Positions 8,765-16,637 of a stretch of DNA of 35,574 bases are shown here, piece by piece. The notes below the pieces were generated by a model. The model worked only from the letters and a program-made list of their open reading frames with translations, had not been told where the DNA came from and ran no database searches. The stretch lies in contig DERZ01000002.1 in NCBI GenBank assembly GCA_002361155.1, forward strand, positions 30,532 to 66,105, given 5' to 3'. Position numbers and translations under genes: made by a program. The stretch is from Porphyromonadaceae bacterium UBA3327 (GTDB lineage: Bacteria; Bacteroidota; Bacteroidia; Bacteroidales; Muribaculaceae). Numbering within the stretch: position 1 is the first letter of the stretch; the number at the start of each line of letters is the position of its first letter.

Positions 8765-11197
8765 TCAGTCATCCAGATCGTGGTGGTAGTTGTAGTATCC
8801 CGATCCATTGTAATAGCGGTATCGGCTCGATATTCCCTCTGTGCCGTTGAGGAGGATGCACATCTGCTTGAATCTCTTGTGCTTGTAGAGCAGGTCGATT
8901 TCAGGCACGGCGTCCTTTTCGAGCAGACCCGCGCGGATCACGAAGATTGTGCGGTCCACGTATTTCTCTATTATCTGCGTGTCGACAACTATGTCCACCG
9001 GCGGGCAGTCGAGGAACACGTAGTCGTATTCGCGGGTGGCTTCCTTGAGCAGTTCGCCGAGGCGGCCGTTGTCGAGCAGCTCCGAGGGGTTGGGCGGCCG
9101 GTGTCCGATCGGCATTACCGCAAGCCCGTCAAGATCTTTTCCCGGGCGAAGCATCGAGCGCCAGTTGTCGGTGGTGCCGATGAGGTAATTTGAAAGACCT
9201 TGAGAAGGCATGCCGACGAACTGTGACGTTGAACCGTGGCGAAGGTCACAGTCGATCACAAGCACCTTCTTGCCTTTCATCACGAACGAGGCCGCGAGGT
9301 TGAAGGAGATGTACGATTTACCGCTACCGGGGTTGAACGACGTGAGCATGATCACATTGGAATTCTCGTCGTTCTTTATCATGAAGTCGATATTTCCGCG
9401 GATCACCTTGAAAGCCTCCGACGCCACATCGCGGCTTCCGGGACGGACGGCGAGTTTCACTTCCTCGAGTTGTCCTTTCTTTTTGACAGCTGTCTTCTTG
9501 CGGAAGCGTGACATAAAGCGCTTGCGGCCCACGAACGGAATTTCGCCGACAAACGGTGTGGTCATGCGTTCGATGTCCTTGCGCGAGCGGATCTTGGTAT
9601 TGGTCGACTCGCGGATGTAGATTATCATCGCCGGAATTGCGAGACCTGCGAGGAATGCTATGAGCATTATCAGCATCGTCTTGGGAGCCACCGGCTTGAG
9701 CGAACCGTAAGGAGGCGTGATGATGCGGGTGTTGTAGGCGGTGAATGTCTGGCTCAGTTCGTTCTCCTCGCGTTTCTGGAGAAGGAATAGGTAAAGTTCC
9801 TCCTTCACTTTCTGCTGGCGCTCTATGCCTAGGAGGTGTTTGGCCTGCGACGGAGCGGACGAAAGCTGTTCGCGAAGTTCTCCCTTGGCTCCACCGAGGT
9901 TGCGCAGATTTTTGTTGAGTGCCACCACCTGGGCGTTGACGGCACGGTCGATTGCCTCGCGCATTCCAACAAGTTGCGTGTCGTAATCCCGTACCAGCGG
10001 GTTGTTGGCCGACGAGCTGGCTGCAAGGTTGTTCCGGGCGAGCAGGATATTGTTGTATGTTGTGATCTGCACCTCAAGCTGGTTGGAGCCCATGCCGGTG
10101 TTGACCGGTATCACGGCGTTCCTGTTAGCGGGGTTCTGCAGATAGTCGCGGACGTAGGTGGCCATCGAAAGCTGATTGTTCAGCTCAAGCTCCTTGTCGG
10201 AAAGGTCCTGGGTGCTCTTCATATTGAGCTTGGCCGCTTCCTGGATGTCGGGAACAAGTGTGCGGCTCTTGTATTCGGAGATATCGCTGTCCACCACCCC
10301 GAGCTCGCTCTGGAGCAGCTTGAGACGCTCGTCGATGAAGCTGGATGTGGCCACTGCGATCTGGTTTTTGTCGTTTACCCATATCTCGTTATAGACAGCC
10401 ACGATATTGTTGAGCACGTCGACGGCACGCTCAATCGACACATCACGGATCGAAAGGTCGATCACGTCGGCGTCCTTGTCTGTAAGGTCTCCCTTTACTT
10501 TGGAGAGATAGTTCTCCACGGTGCTCTGCATTCCGGAGCGACCCACATACATGATCAGGGGCTCTTCGAGCTTTCCGCCAGTGTAGACCGGATTCGGGGT
10601 GAAGGTCACCTTGCCTAAAGGGGTCTTCACGGCCTGGAAGCCCGGTTTGAGTTCTATCTGTGTGTCGAATTTCTCCACTCCTTCGGCGGTTCCGATCGCG
10701 AAACGCTCCATAAGGGCGCTTCCGTCCGGACGGATGGTGATGCGGAATGAACCTCCCTGCTCTGTCTTGAGATCGGGGAAGTCCACGATATATGGAGCTG
10801 TCTTTCCGTAGAGAGTGGTGCCGTGGAATGTACCTTTCTCCACATAGTTCACGTCAAGATTGAGACGCTGTGCCACCTCGTACATCACTGCGGGCGACAG
10901 CAGGGCTATCATTTCGTTGTTGACATTGGTGTTCGAGGCCACAAGTCCCATCGATGAGAACGCGCTGGAGATGTCGGCTCCGCCTCCCATGTCCTGATCC
11001 TTTATGAGCACCTGCATGCTGCGGCTGTACTCGGGTTGCTGACGGAGGATGTAGAGCATCCCTATGCAGCAGATCACCACTACCGACGCCACGAACCATT
11101 TCCATTTGGCGAGGCACTGGTCCATGTAATCCTTGAAGGAGAACTGGTCATCGGCCGCGCTCCTGATTTCATTGTTGAATTCTAAGCTCTGTTCCAT
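8765..11197 (-). CDS. wzc: Polysaccharide co-polymerase / tyrosine autokinase (Wzc type)
   Basis: This inner-membrane protein links polymer-length control and export to a cytoplasmic BY-kinase. The first transmembrane helix is at about residues 34-51, followed by a long periplasmic region with Wzz-type and coiled-coil segments, and the second helix at about residues 505-527. The kinase domain has Walker A (NPGSGKS, near 618), Walker A' (VLVIDCDLRHG, near 647) and Walker B (VFLDCPPVD, near 729). The C-terminus ends in a tyrosine cluster (SRYRYYNGSGYYNYHH), the usual autophosphorylation tail. The 810-residue length fits the fused Bacteroidota form. It lies 78 bp downstream of the Wza-type gene and upstream of the PHP phosphatase. 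Confidence 0.96.
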   Translation of the reverse strand: MEQSLEFNNEIRSAADDQFSFKDYMDQCLAKWKWFVASVVVICCIGMLYILRQQPEYSRSMQVLIKDQDMGGGADISSAFSSMGLVASNTNVNNEMIALLSPAVMYEVAQRLNLDVNYVEKGTFHGTTLYGKTAPYIVDFPDLKTEQGGSFRITIRPDGSALMERFAIGTAEGVEKFDTQIELKPGFQAVKTPLGKVTFTPNPVYTGGKLEEPLIMYVGRSGMQSTVENYLSKVKGDLTDKDADVIDLSIRDVSIERAVDVLNNIVAVYNEIWVNDKNQIAVATSSFIDERLKLLQSELGVVDSDISEYKSRTLVPDIQEAAKLNMKSTQDLSDKELELNNQLSMATYVRDYLQNPANRNAVIPVNTGMGSNQLEVQITTYNNILLARNNLAASSSANNPLVRDYDTQLVGMREAIDRAVNAQVVALNKNLRNLGGAKGELREQLSSAPSQAKHLLGIERQQKVKEELYLFLLQKREENELSQTFTAYNTRIITPPYGSLKPVAPKTMLIMLIAFLAGLAIPAMIIYIRESTNTKIRSRKDIERMTTPFVGEIPFVGRKRFMSRFRKKTAVKKKGQLEEVKLAVRPGSRDVASEAFKVIRGNIDFMIKNDENSNVIMLTSFNPGSGKSYISFNLAASFVMKGKKVLVIDCDLRHGSTSQFVGMPSQGLSNYLIGTTDNWRSMLRPGKDLDGLAVMPIGHRPPNPSELLDNGRLGELLKEATREYDYVFLDCPPVDIVVDTQIIEKYVDRTIFVIRAGLLEKDAVPEIDLLYKHKRFKQMCILLNGTEGISSRYRYYNGSGYYNYHHDLDD

Positions 11198-11275
11198 TAT
11201 AGGAAGATTCCTTTTTGTTCTTGATGATTATTTTACACAACGACTGGCACCGCAGTTGCGGCAGCGCCCTCAGTA

Positions 11276-12127
11276 CTATTTGACGAATACTCCGATTGTA
11301 GTCACAGCAGACATCAGAAGCGATCCCACCGAGATCCAGAAACTGGTGGAGAGGGCGTTGTTGCCGTTGACGGTGGTCTCACGTTTACGTTTCTCGTTAG
11401 GTTCCACATAGACGATGTCGTTCTGCTGCAGGTAGTATCCAGGCGACGCGAGCGACTTTTCCATGTTGGTAAGGTCCAGGACGTAAGTCTTGACCTTTCC
11501 TTCCTCTTCGCGAATCACTTTCACGTTCTGGCGCTGTCCGCTGATTGTCATGTCGCCTGCGAGGGAGATGGCCTCTATCACATTGATGCGGTCCCGGTTC
11601 AGGTCATAGCGTCCGGGCTGCATCACTTCTCCGAGAATGTTGACTCCTGTTGCCGGGAACTCGACTACCACAGTCGGGTCCTTGGCTAGGTCTCGCCCGG
11701 CAAGTTCTCCTTTTATATATCCGGCAAGTTCCGGGCGGGTCATTCCCTCTACATGTATTTTGCCGAGTACAGGAAAGTCGATATTGCCTTCAGGATCCAC
11801 AGTGTAATATGCGATTCCTTCCGATCCAGAAGCTGAATATGAGCGGATGCGCGCTCCGGTACCGTTGATCGACTGGCCGGTCTGCTGCCCGATACGGGTG
11901 GAATAGACGGGAAGATTGAAGAGGTCGCTGATGGCCGGATCCTTTGTCTTTACGATGATGTTGATTTTGTCATCCGGTTTGATTGTAATAGGCTGTGGGT
12001 TTGCCGCCGCGAGTATGGCGGATGTCTCCGTGTCCTGGAAGTAAGCCACATTCTTGGGCACAGAACATCCGGAAAGCACTGCGGCCGACGCCAGTACCAG
12101 GCTGCAGGATAATAACTTAATCTTCAT
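11276..12127 (-). CDS. wza: Polysaccharide export outer-membrane lipoprotein (Wza type)
   Basis: The product is a periplasm-facing outer-membrane lipoprotein that forms the exit channel for the polymer. A lipoprotein signal peptide ends in LSGC, so lipidation is expected at Cys21. The polysaccharide-export (Poly_export) domain follows (IKPDDKINI, DPEGNIDFPVLGKI), then an SLBB-type domain containing GEVMQPGRYDL and AISLAGDMTISG. A C-terminal hydrophobic segment (about residues 262-281) may cross the outer membrane, as the Wza C-terminal helix does. At 283 residues it is shorter than E. coli Wza, as is common in Bacteroidota. It is paired with the downstream Wzc-type kinase. Confidence 0.94.
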   Translation of the reverse strand: MKIKLLSCSLVLASAAVLSGCSVPKNVAYFQDTETSAILAAANPQPITIKPDDKINIIVKTKDPAISDLFNLPVYSTRIGQQTGQSINGTGARIRSYSASGSEGIAYYTVDPEGNIDFPVLGKIHVEGMTRPELAGYIKGELAGRDLAKDPTVVVEFPATGVNILGEVMQPGRYDLNRDRINVIEAISLAGDMTISGQRQNVKVIREEEGKVKTYVLDLTNMEKSLASPGYYLQQNDIVYVEPNEKRKRETTVNGNNALSTSFWISVGSLLMSAVTTIGVFVK

Positions 12128-12277
12128 TGTTTTCAGACTATTCTTACAAATGTTTCAGTTTCTTTCATTATTGTCGGAATCTCTTCCGAATTAAAAAACG
12201 TAAAATATCTTAAAATCTTATACCGATATTTTATTTGTCTTGTAGAGGCGCAGGCGTCAGGTTTTGTCGCTTAGACC
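12128..12277 (-). other. AT-rich gap between wecA-like and wza genes
   Basis: This 150-bp gap is AT-rich and contains a small hairpin (TCGGAA and TTCCGA around a 4-nt loop, 12174-12189). It also contains a near-match to the -7 box on the minus strand (AACATTTG, 12148-12155) close to the wza start. An internal promoter is possible but not convincing. Confidence 0.3.
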
Positions 12278-13414
12278 TCAGTTGTACAGTTTTATGCCAA
12301 GTCTCCGTTCGCGGCATCTGATGAGATGCGTCAGCAGGAAGTTTAGCAGGGTCCATGCCGTGATGTCGCCGAGTATCAGCCAGGTGGGCTGCACGAGCGA
12401 GGAGAGAAGCAGGTTACCGCCCACGATGGTTGCATCGGATATCAGGATGGTGATGAGAGCTTTCCATTGCACCAGACCCAATGCCAGAAGCTTGTGGTGG
12501 ATGTGGCATTTGTCGGGAAGAAACGGATTGGAGCCGTTGCGGACACGGTGGACAAACACTCTGACTACATCGAAGCAGGGGAGAATGATCGGCGCTATGG
12601 CAAGTATAAAGGGATTTTGGTTGCCTGGAATGTCTCCCAGCGGTATGCGGAACATGGCGATCGACAGAAACGCAAGCACTGTCCCTATAGTTAGCGAGCC
12701 TGTGTCGCCCATGAATATTTTGTTGTGGTTCTCGGCATGACCGAACACATTATAATAGAAGAAGGGTATAAGTGTGCCGAGAGTTGTGGCTGCCATGAGC
12801 GCGAACAGATATTCGCCTGCAAGAAAAAACACTATGCTGTAGAAAATGAGCGCGATCATGCTCAGTCCTGATGCAAGCCCGTCGATGCCGTCAATGAGGT
12901 TGATTGAGTTCGCCACATATATCACAAGGAATATGGAAAACAGCCATCCGAGCCAGTCCGGACAATGGTGGATCCAGAGAAAGCCGTAGAGGTCCGAAAT
13001 CCACATCCCTCCCGCCACGAGCAATGTGCCGGTGAAAATCTGGAGCAGGAACTTGCCCCTGTAGCGGACTCCGATAAGGTCGTCGGCAATACCCACAAGG
13101 TACATCAGCATAAGTCCGCAAAGCAGGAAGAATATAGGAATCATCTCTATCATAAGAGGCTCTCCCAGCGACAGCTCCTCTGTTCTGAGATTGAAACCTA
13201 TGACCACGCAGAACGAGAATATTATGGAGGGGAGGAAAGCGATGCCCCCAAGACGCGGTACGATCCCACGGTGTATCTTGCGCTCATCGATTTCATCGAA
13301 TAGTTTTTTGCGGAACGCTATCAGAATTATCTTGGGGATAATCACTCCCGTAAGAATAATCGAGATAAGCATCCCGATAAAATAATTGTAAGTCCAGTTT
13401 GCCATAAAGGTCAT
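12278..13414 (-). CDS. wecA: WecA/MraY-family undecaprenyl-phosphate sugar-1-P transferase
   Basis: Enzymes of this family start polymer assembly by moving a sugar-1-phosphate, usually GlcNAc-1-P, from a UDP-sugar to undecaprenyl phosphate. About ten hydrophobic segments make it an integral inner-membrane protein. The diagnostic motifs are the DD pair in GIADDLIG (about residue 111), NSINLIDGIDGL (about 168-179), and a cytoplasmic HIHH motif (about 305-308) typical of the WecA branch and absent from MraY. The C-terminal basic tail RCRERRLGIK is normal. An internal ATG 9 nt downstream (13405) is an alternative start. It is the first gene of the polysaccharide operon, behind the promoter at 13595-13626. 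The exact sugar is inferred. Confidence 0.92.
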   Translation of the reverse strand: MTFMANWTYNYFIGMLISIILTGVIIPKIILIAFRKKLFDEIDERKIHRGIVPRLGGIAFLPSIIFSFCVVIGFNLRTEELSLGEPLMIEMIPIFFLLCGLMLMYLVGIADDLIGVRYRGKFLLQIFTGTLLVAGGMWISDLYGFLWIHHCPDWLGWLFSIFLVIYVANSINLIDGIDGLASGLSMIALIFYSIVFFLAGEYLFALMAATTLGTLIPFFYYNVFGHAENHNKIFMGDTGSLTIGTVLAFLSIAMFRIPLGDIPGNQNPFILAIAPIILPCFDVVRVFVHRVRNGSNPFLPDKCHIHHKLLALGLVQWKALITILISDATIVGGNLLLSSLVQPTWLILGDITAWTLLNFLLTHLIRCRERRLGIKLYN

Positions 13415-13594
13415 GTTTTAGAGGTACCCCCGACATCACAGCCATACACACCATGAGGCGCGATGTCATAATAAGTAAATCCTCAGAGAAGAGAGGATGT
13501 TGCAGTCTTAGCCGACAAAAGATTGCCGTAATCGGGGGGGGTAGAATGTTGCCCCTGATTCCGGTGGTCCGATTGCCTCGCATAATCCTGGCCG
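13415..13594 (-). promoter_or_regulatory. Untranslated leader of the polysaccharide operon
   Basis: Between the -7 box and the first start codon lies a leader of about 175 nt. It contains a run of eight C on the sense strand (8 G at 13534-13541 on the plus strand) and a 6-bp inverted repeat (ATCCTC 13479-13484, GAGGAT 13493-13498). No convincing small gene is seen. A leader this long could host attenuation or antitermination control, which is inference. Confidence 0.5.
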
Positions 13595-13626
13595 CAAAGT
13601 TACAAAAATTTTCTGTTACAGACAAA
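13595..13626 (-). promoter_or_regulatory. Promoter of the polysaccharide operon
   Basis: On the minus strand TTTG (13623-13626) and TAACTTTG (13595-13602) are separated by 20 bp. Both elements and the spacing match the Bacteroidota sigma-ABfr consensus. Transcription would start near 13588 and run leftwards into the wecA-like gene. Confidence 0.8.
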
Positions 13627-13718
13627 TCGGATTCATATTCCGTCTCTCGTTTTCACTCTCTTTCCGCTCTTTTTTTCGAGTTATCGCTGCAAAACGGGTT
13701 TCGAGTCGGATGCATTTT

Positions 13719-13749
13719 TTTGCGCGCTCGGAAAAAATAGGTAACTTTG
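13719..13749 (+). promoter_or_regulatory. panB: Promoter of panB
   Basis: TTTG (13719-13722) and TAACTTTG (13742-13749) are spaced by 19 bp, a full Bacteroidota consensus promoter. Transcription should start near 13756, leaving a leader of about 67 nt. The roughly 90 bp between this promoter and the divergent polysaccharide promoter show no other element I can support. Confidence 0.8.
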
Positions 13750-13822
13750 CAGCCTGATAGGGGTGGATCCGTTCAGCTCTGTATCTGTAATCAAAATGTA
13801 AAAATAGAGAATATAGAGAGTT

Positions 13823-14644
13823 ATGTCAACCAATACGACCGACAACGTTCGCAAAGTGACCACCAGCCGGCTGGTGGAAATGAAGGCGCGCGGCGAAAAG
13901 ATTTCGATGCTTACAGCATACGACTACACGATGGCAAAGCTTATCGACCGCGCCGGCATAGATGTGATTCTTGTGGGGGATTCTGCCTCGAACGTTATGG
14001 CGGGAAACATCACCACGCTGCCTATAACCCTCGACCAGATGATATATCATGCCAAGTCGGTGATGAAAGGCACACGCCGGGCGCTTGTTGTTGTCGATCT
14101 GCCATTCGGGTCATATCAGGGCAATTCCAAGGAAGCATTGGCTTCGGCCATACGCATCATGAAGGAGAGTCATGCGGAGGCTGTCAAGATGGAGGGTGGA
14201 GCCGAAATCAGGGAGTCGATCGAACGGATACTCTGTGCAGGAATCCCGGTGATGGGGCATCTCGGTCTGACCCCTCAGAGCATCAATAAGTTCGGGACAT
14301 ACAATGTCAGGGCCCGCGAGAAGGATGAGGCCGAAAAGCTCGTGTCCGACGCCAGGATGCTCGAGCAGATAGGCTGCTTTGCCATAGTCCTTGAGAAAAT
14401 TCCGGCGGAACTGGCCCGGCAGGTGGCCGGCTCGCTCACCATACCGGTAATCGGTATCGGGGCCGGCGGAGGCACCGACGGCCAGGTGCTCGTGATGCAC
14501 GACATGCTCGGGATGAACGACGGATTCTCCCCGCGCTTCCTCCGCAAATACGCCAATATCGGCGAGGTGGTGAACAATGCCGTGGGCCGTTACATCGAGG
14601 ATGTGAAAAGCGGGGATTTTCCAACCGTGGAAGAATCATACTGA
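13823..14644 (+). CDS. panB: Ketopantoate hydroxymethyltransferase (PanB)
   Basis: PanB transfers a hydroxymethyl group from methylene-tetrahydrofolate to alpha-ketoisovalerate, the first committed step of pantothenate and coenzyme A synthesis, in the cytoplasm. The 273-residue TIM-barrel protein has the family motifs [23 protein letters not shown] (metal and substrate site), [17 protein letters not shown], and [11 protein letters not shown] with the active-site region. [20 protein letters not shown] closes the barrel. No key residue appears lost. It has its own promoter and stands alone between the divergent polysaccharide operon and the pyrimidine operon; panC and panD are not in the window. 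Confidence 0.97.
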   Translation: MSTNTTDNVRKVTTSRLVEMKARGEKISMLTAYDYTMAKLIDRAGIDVILVGDSASNVMAGNITTLPITLDQMIYHAKSVMKGTRRALVVVDLPFGSYQGNSKEALASAIRIMKESHAEAVKMEGGAEIRESIERILCAGIPVMGHLGLTPQSINKFGTYNVRAREKDEAEKLVSDARMLEQIGCFAIVLEKIPAELARQVAGSLTIPVIGIGAGGGTDGQVLVMHDMLGMNDGFSPRFLRKYANIGEVVNNAVGRYIEDVKSGDFPTVEESY

Positions 14645-14667
14645 CCTGACGGGGAATGAGGAACTGA

Positions 14668-14694
14668 GGAGAGCGGGACCCGGGGAGAGCGGGA
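14668..14694 (+). repeat. Two 11-bp direct repeats upstream of the pyr promoter
   Basis: GGAGAGCGGGA occurs exactly at 14668-14678 and again at 14684-14694. The 16-bp period places the second copy 10 bp before the -33 element of the pyrimidine operon promoter. The repeats lie in the panB-purF-like gap and could be an operator or a chance low-complexity stretch. Confidence 0.5.
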
Positions 14695-14704
14695 AGCGGT
14701 GAAC

Positions 14705-14735
14705 TTGCCGATTCCGGAATTTTTTATTAACTTTG
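14705..14735 (+). promoter_or_regulatory. Promoter of the pyrimidine operon
   Basis: TTG (14705-14707) and TAACTTTG (14728-14735) are spaced by 20 bp and fit the Bacteroidota consensus. The predicted start near 14742 leaves only about 12 nt before the ATG at 14754, so there is little room for a leader-based attenuator or PyrR-type control. This promoter is also why a TTG start at 14733 is rejected for the first gene, since that codon lies inside the -7 box. Confidence 0.78.
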
Positions 14736-14753
14736 CACCGCAAAGAGAGCGAC

Positions 14754-16637
14754 ATGGAACAACTTAAACATGAATGCGGAGTGGCCATGGTGAGGCTGAT
14801 GAAGCCTCTGGATCACTATCGCCGCAAATATGGCACCTGGATGTATGGTCTCAACAAGCTCTATCTCATGATGGAGAAGCAGCATAACCGGGGTCAGGAA
14901 GGTGCCGGACTTGCATGTCTCAAGATGAATGCCGCTCCGGGCGAAGAGTTCCTTTACAGAGAGCGGGCCGAGGGAAACGAGGCCATTAAAAAGGTCTTTG
15001 CCGCCGTCCATGAGAAGTTCAGGGGGTTCGCTCCCGATGAACTTGAGGATTCTGATTTCGCAGGCCGCCACATTCCCTATTCCGGAGAGATCTATATGGG
15101 ACACCTCCGTTACTCGACAACGGGAAAGAGCGGCCTTTCCTATGTCCATCCTTTTCTGAGACGGAGCAACTGGAGGGCGAAAAATCTTTGCATCTGTGCC
15201 AATTTCAACATGACCAATGTCGACGAGATCTTCAGCGCCATCGCCGTCAAGGGACAGCATCCCCGCATGATCTCCGACACCTATATACTACTGGAGCAGC
15301 TTGGCCACAGGCTGGACCGCGAAAGCGAGCGCCGTTTCAACGAAGCTCTTGCCAAGGGCCTTTCCGATACCGACATCACTGAATACATAGAGCGCAACAT
15401 CGATGTGGCCGCGCCGCTACGCGAGTCCGCGCCGGTGTGGGACGGAGGCTATGTGCTGTGTGGAGTCACCGGTTCGGGCGAGGCTTTCGCCATGCGCGAT
15501 CCCTGGGGCATACGTCCCGCGTTCTGGTACGCCGACGACGAAGTCTGGGCTCTCGCTTCCGAGCGACCAGTGCTCCAGACCACTTTCAATGTCGAAGCCT
15601 CTGAGATCAGGGAGCTGATGCCTGGACAGGCCGTGGTCATCTCCCGTTCCGGAAAAATGCGCCTCGAGCGGATCATGGAGCCGGAGAGGGTGCTTCCATG
15701 CTCATTCGAGAGGGTGTATTTCAGCCGTGGTTCCGATGTCGACATCTATCGGGAGCGCAAGCAGCTCGGCCGGAATCTTGTCGGGCCTATCCTTGAGGCC
15801 ATCGACGGCGAGATTGATGACACCGTCTTCTCATACATCCCCAACACCGCGGAGAGCGCTTTCTTCGGAATGGCTCAGGGATTCAACGAATACCTCAACA
15901 AGTGCAAGGCGCGGGAGATTATCGGAGCCGAGGGCAAACTCACTCCCGAACAGCTCGAGAAGATCCTCGCCCGCCGCATCCGTACCGAGAAGGTGGCCTG
16001 GAAGGATATAAAATTGCGCACGTTCATATCCGAGGGCAGTTCCCGCAACGATCTTGCGGCCCATGTCTACGACATCACTTACGGCTCGCTGCGTCCAGGT
16101 GTAGATAATCTTGTGGTGATCGACGACAGCATTGTCCGCGGCACTACTCTTTGCGAAAGCATCCTCCGCATCCTCGACCGCCTCTCTCCCAAGCGGATAG
16201 TGGTGGTGAGCAGCAGTCCGCAGGTGCGTTATCCGGACTATTATGGCATCGATATGGCACGGATGGATGAATTCATCGCCTTCCGTGCGGCCATGCGGCT
16301 TGCCGGCGAACGTGGACTCCGGAGTGTGGTGGAGGAGATTTATCAGGACTGTCTCGCACAGCGGTCTCTCTCCGCGGGGCGTATGGTGAACCATGTGAAG
16401 CGCCTTTACGCTCTCTTCACAGACAAGGAAATCTCGGAAAAAATCGCCGAGATGGTGCGTCCTTCGGGAGTAGACACCGAAATCCATATTGTCTATCAGT
16501 CGCTCGATGGTCTGCACGACGCATGCCCCGACAGTCCAGGCGACTGGTATTTCTCCGGCGACTATCCCACTCCCGGCGGAGTGCGCCGCATCAACGAAGC
16601 ATTTATAAATTATATCGAAGAAATATATAAGAAATGA
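14754..16637 (+). CDS. PurF-like glutamine phosphoribosyl amidotransferase paralogue
   Basis: This is a class II glutamine amidotransferase domain fused to a phosphoribosyltransferase domain, as in PurF, which makes 5-phosphoribosylamine from PRPP and glutamine. The N-terminal nucleophile would be Cys8 (ECGVAM) after propeptide removal. RGQEGAG (about 47) and GHLRYST (about 116) follow. The PRPP loop VVIDDSIVRGTT is at 454-465. Odd features: 627 residues versus about 470-510 for ordinary PurF, CANFN (148-152) where PurF usually has HNGN, and PNTAE (363-367) where PurF has PDSG. It overlaps carA by 4 nt and heads the pyrimidine operon. It could be a second PurF or an enzyme with a changed reaction. 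The family is certain, the exact activity is not. Confidence 0.85.
   Translation: MEQLKHECGVAMVRLMKPLDHYRRKYGTWMYGLNKLYLMMEKQHNRGQEGAGLACLKMNAAPGEEFLYRERAEGNEAIKKVFAAVHEKFRGFAPDELEDSDFAGRHIPYSGEIYMGHLRYSTTGKSGLSYVHPFLRRSNWRAKNLCICANFNMTNVDEIFSAIAVKGQHPRMISDTYILLEQLGHRLDRESERRFNEALAKGLSDTDITEYIERNIDVAAPLRESAPVWDGGYVLCGVTGSGEAFAMRDPWGIRPAFWYADDEVWALASERPVLQTTFNVEASEIRELMPGQAVVISRSGKMRLERIMEPERVLPCSFERVYFSRGSDVDIYRERKQLGRNLVGPILEAIDGEIDDTVFSYIPNTAESAFFGMAQGFNEYLNKCKAREIIGAEGKLTPEQLEKILARRIRTEKVAWKDIKLRTFISEGSSRNDLAAHVYDITYGSLRPGVDNLVVIDDSIVRGTTLCESILRILDRLSPKRIVVVSSSPQVRYPDYYGIDMARMDEFIAFRAAMRLAGERGLRSVVEEIYQDCLAQRSLSAGRMVNHVKRLYALFTDKEISEKIAEMVRPSGVDTEIHIVYQSLDGLHDACPDSPGDWYFSGDYPTPGGVRRINEAFINYIEEIYKK

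Noticed and set aside
13293..13625. 110-codon frame in the leader of the polysaccharide operon
   Set aside because: It begins upstream of the predicted transcription start and runs out of frame into the wecA-like gene, with no recognisable domain.
14733..14753. TTG start giving a longer PurF-like protein
   Set aside because: The TTG is part of the -7 promoter box, and the ATG at 14754 places the nucleophilic Cys at residue 8 as expected for a short propeptide.
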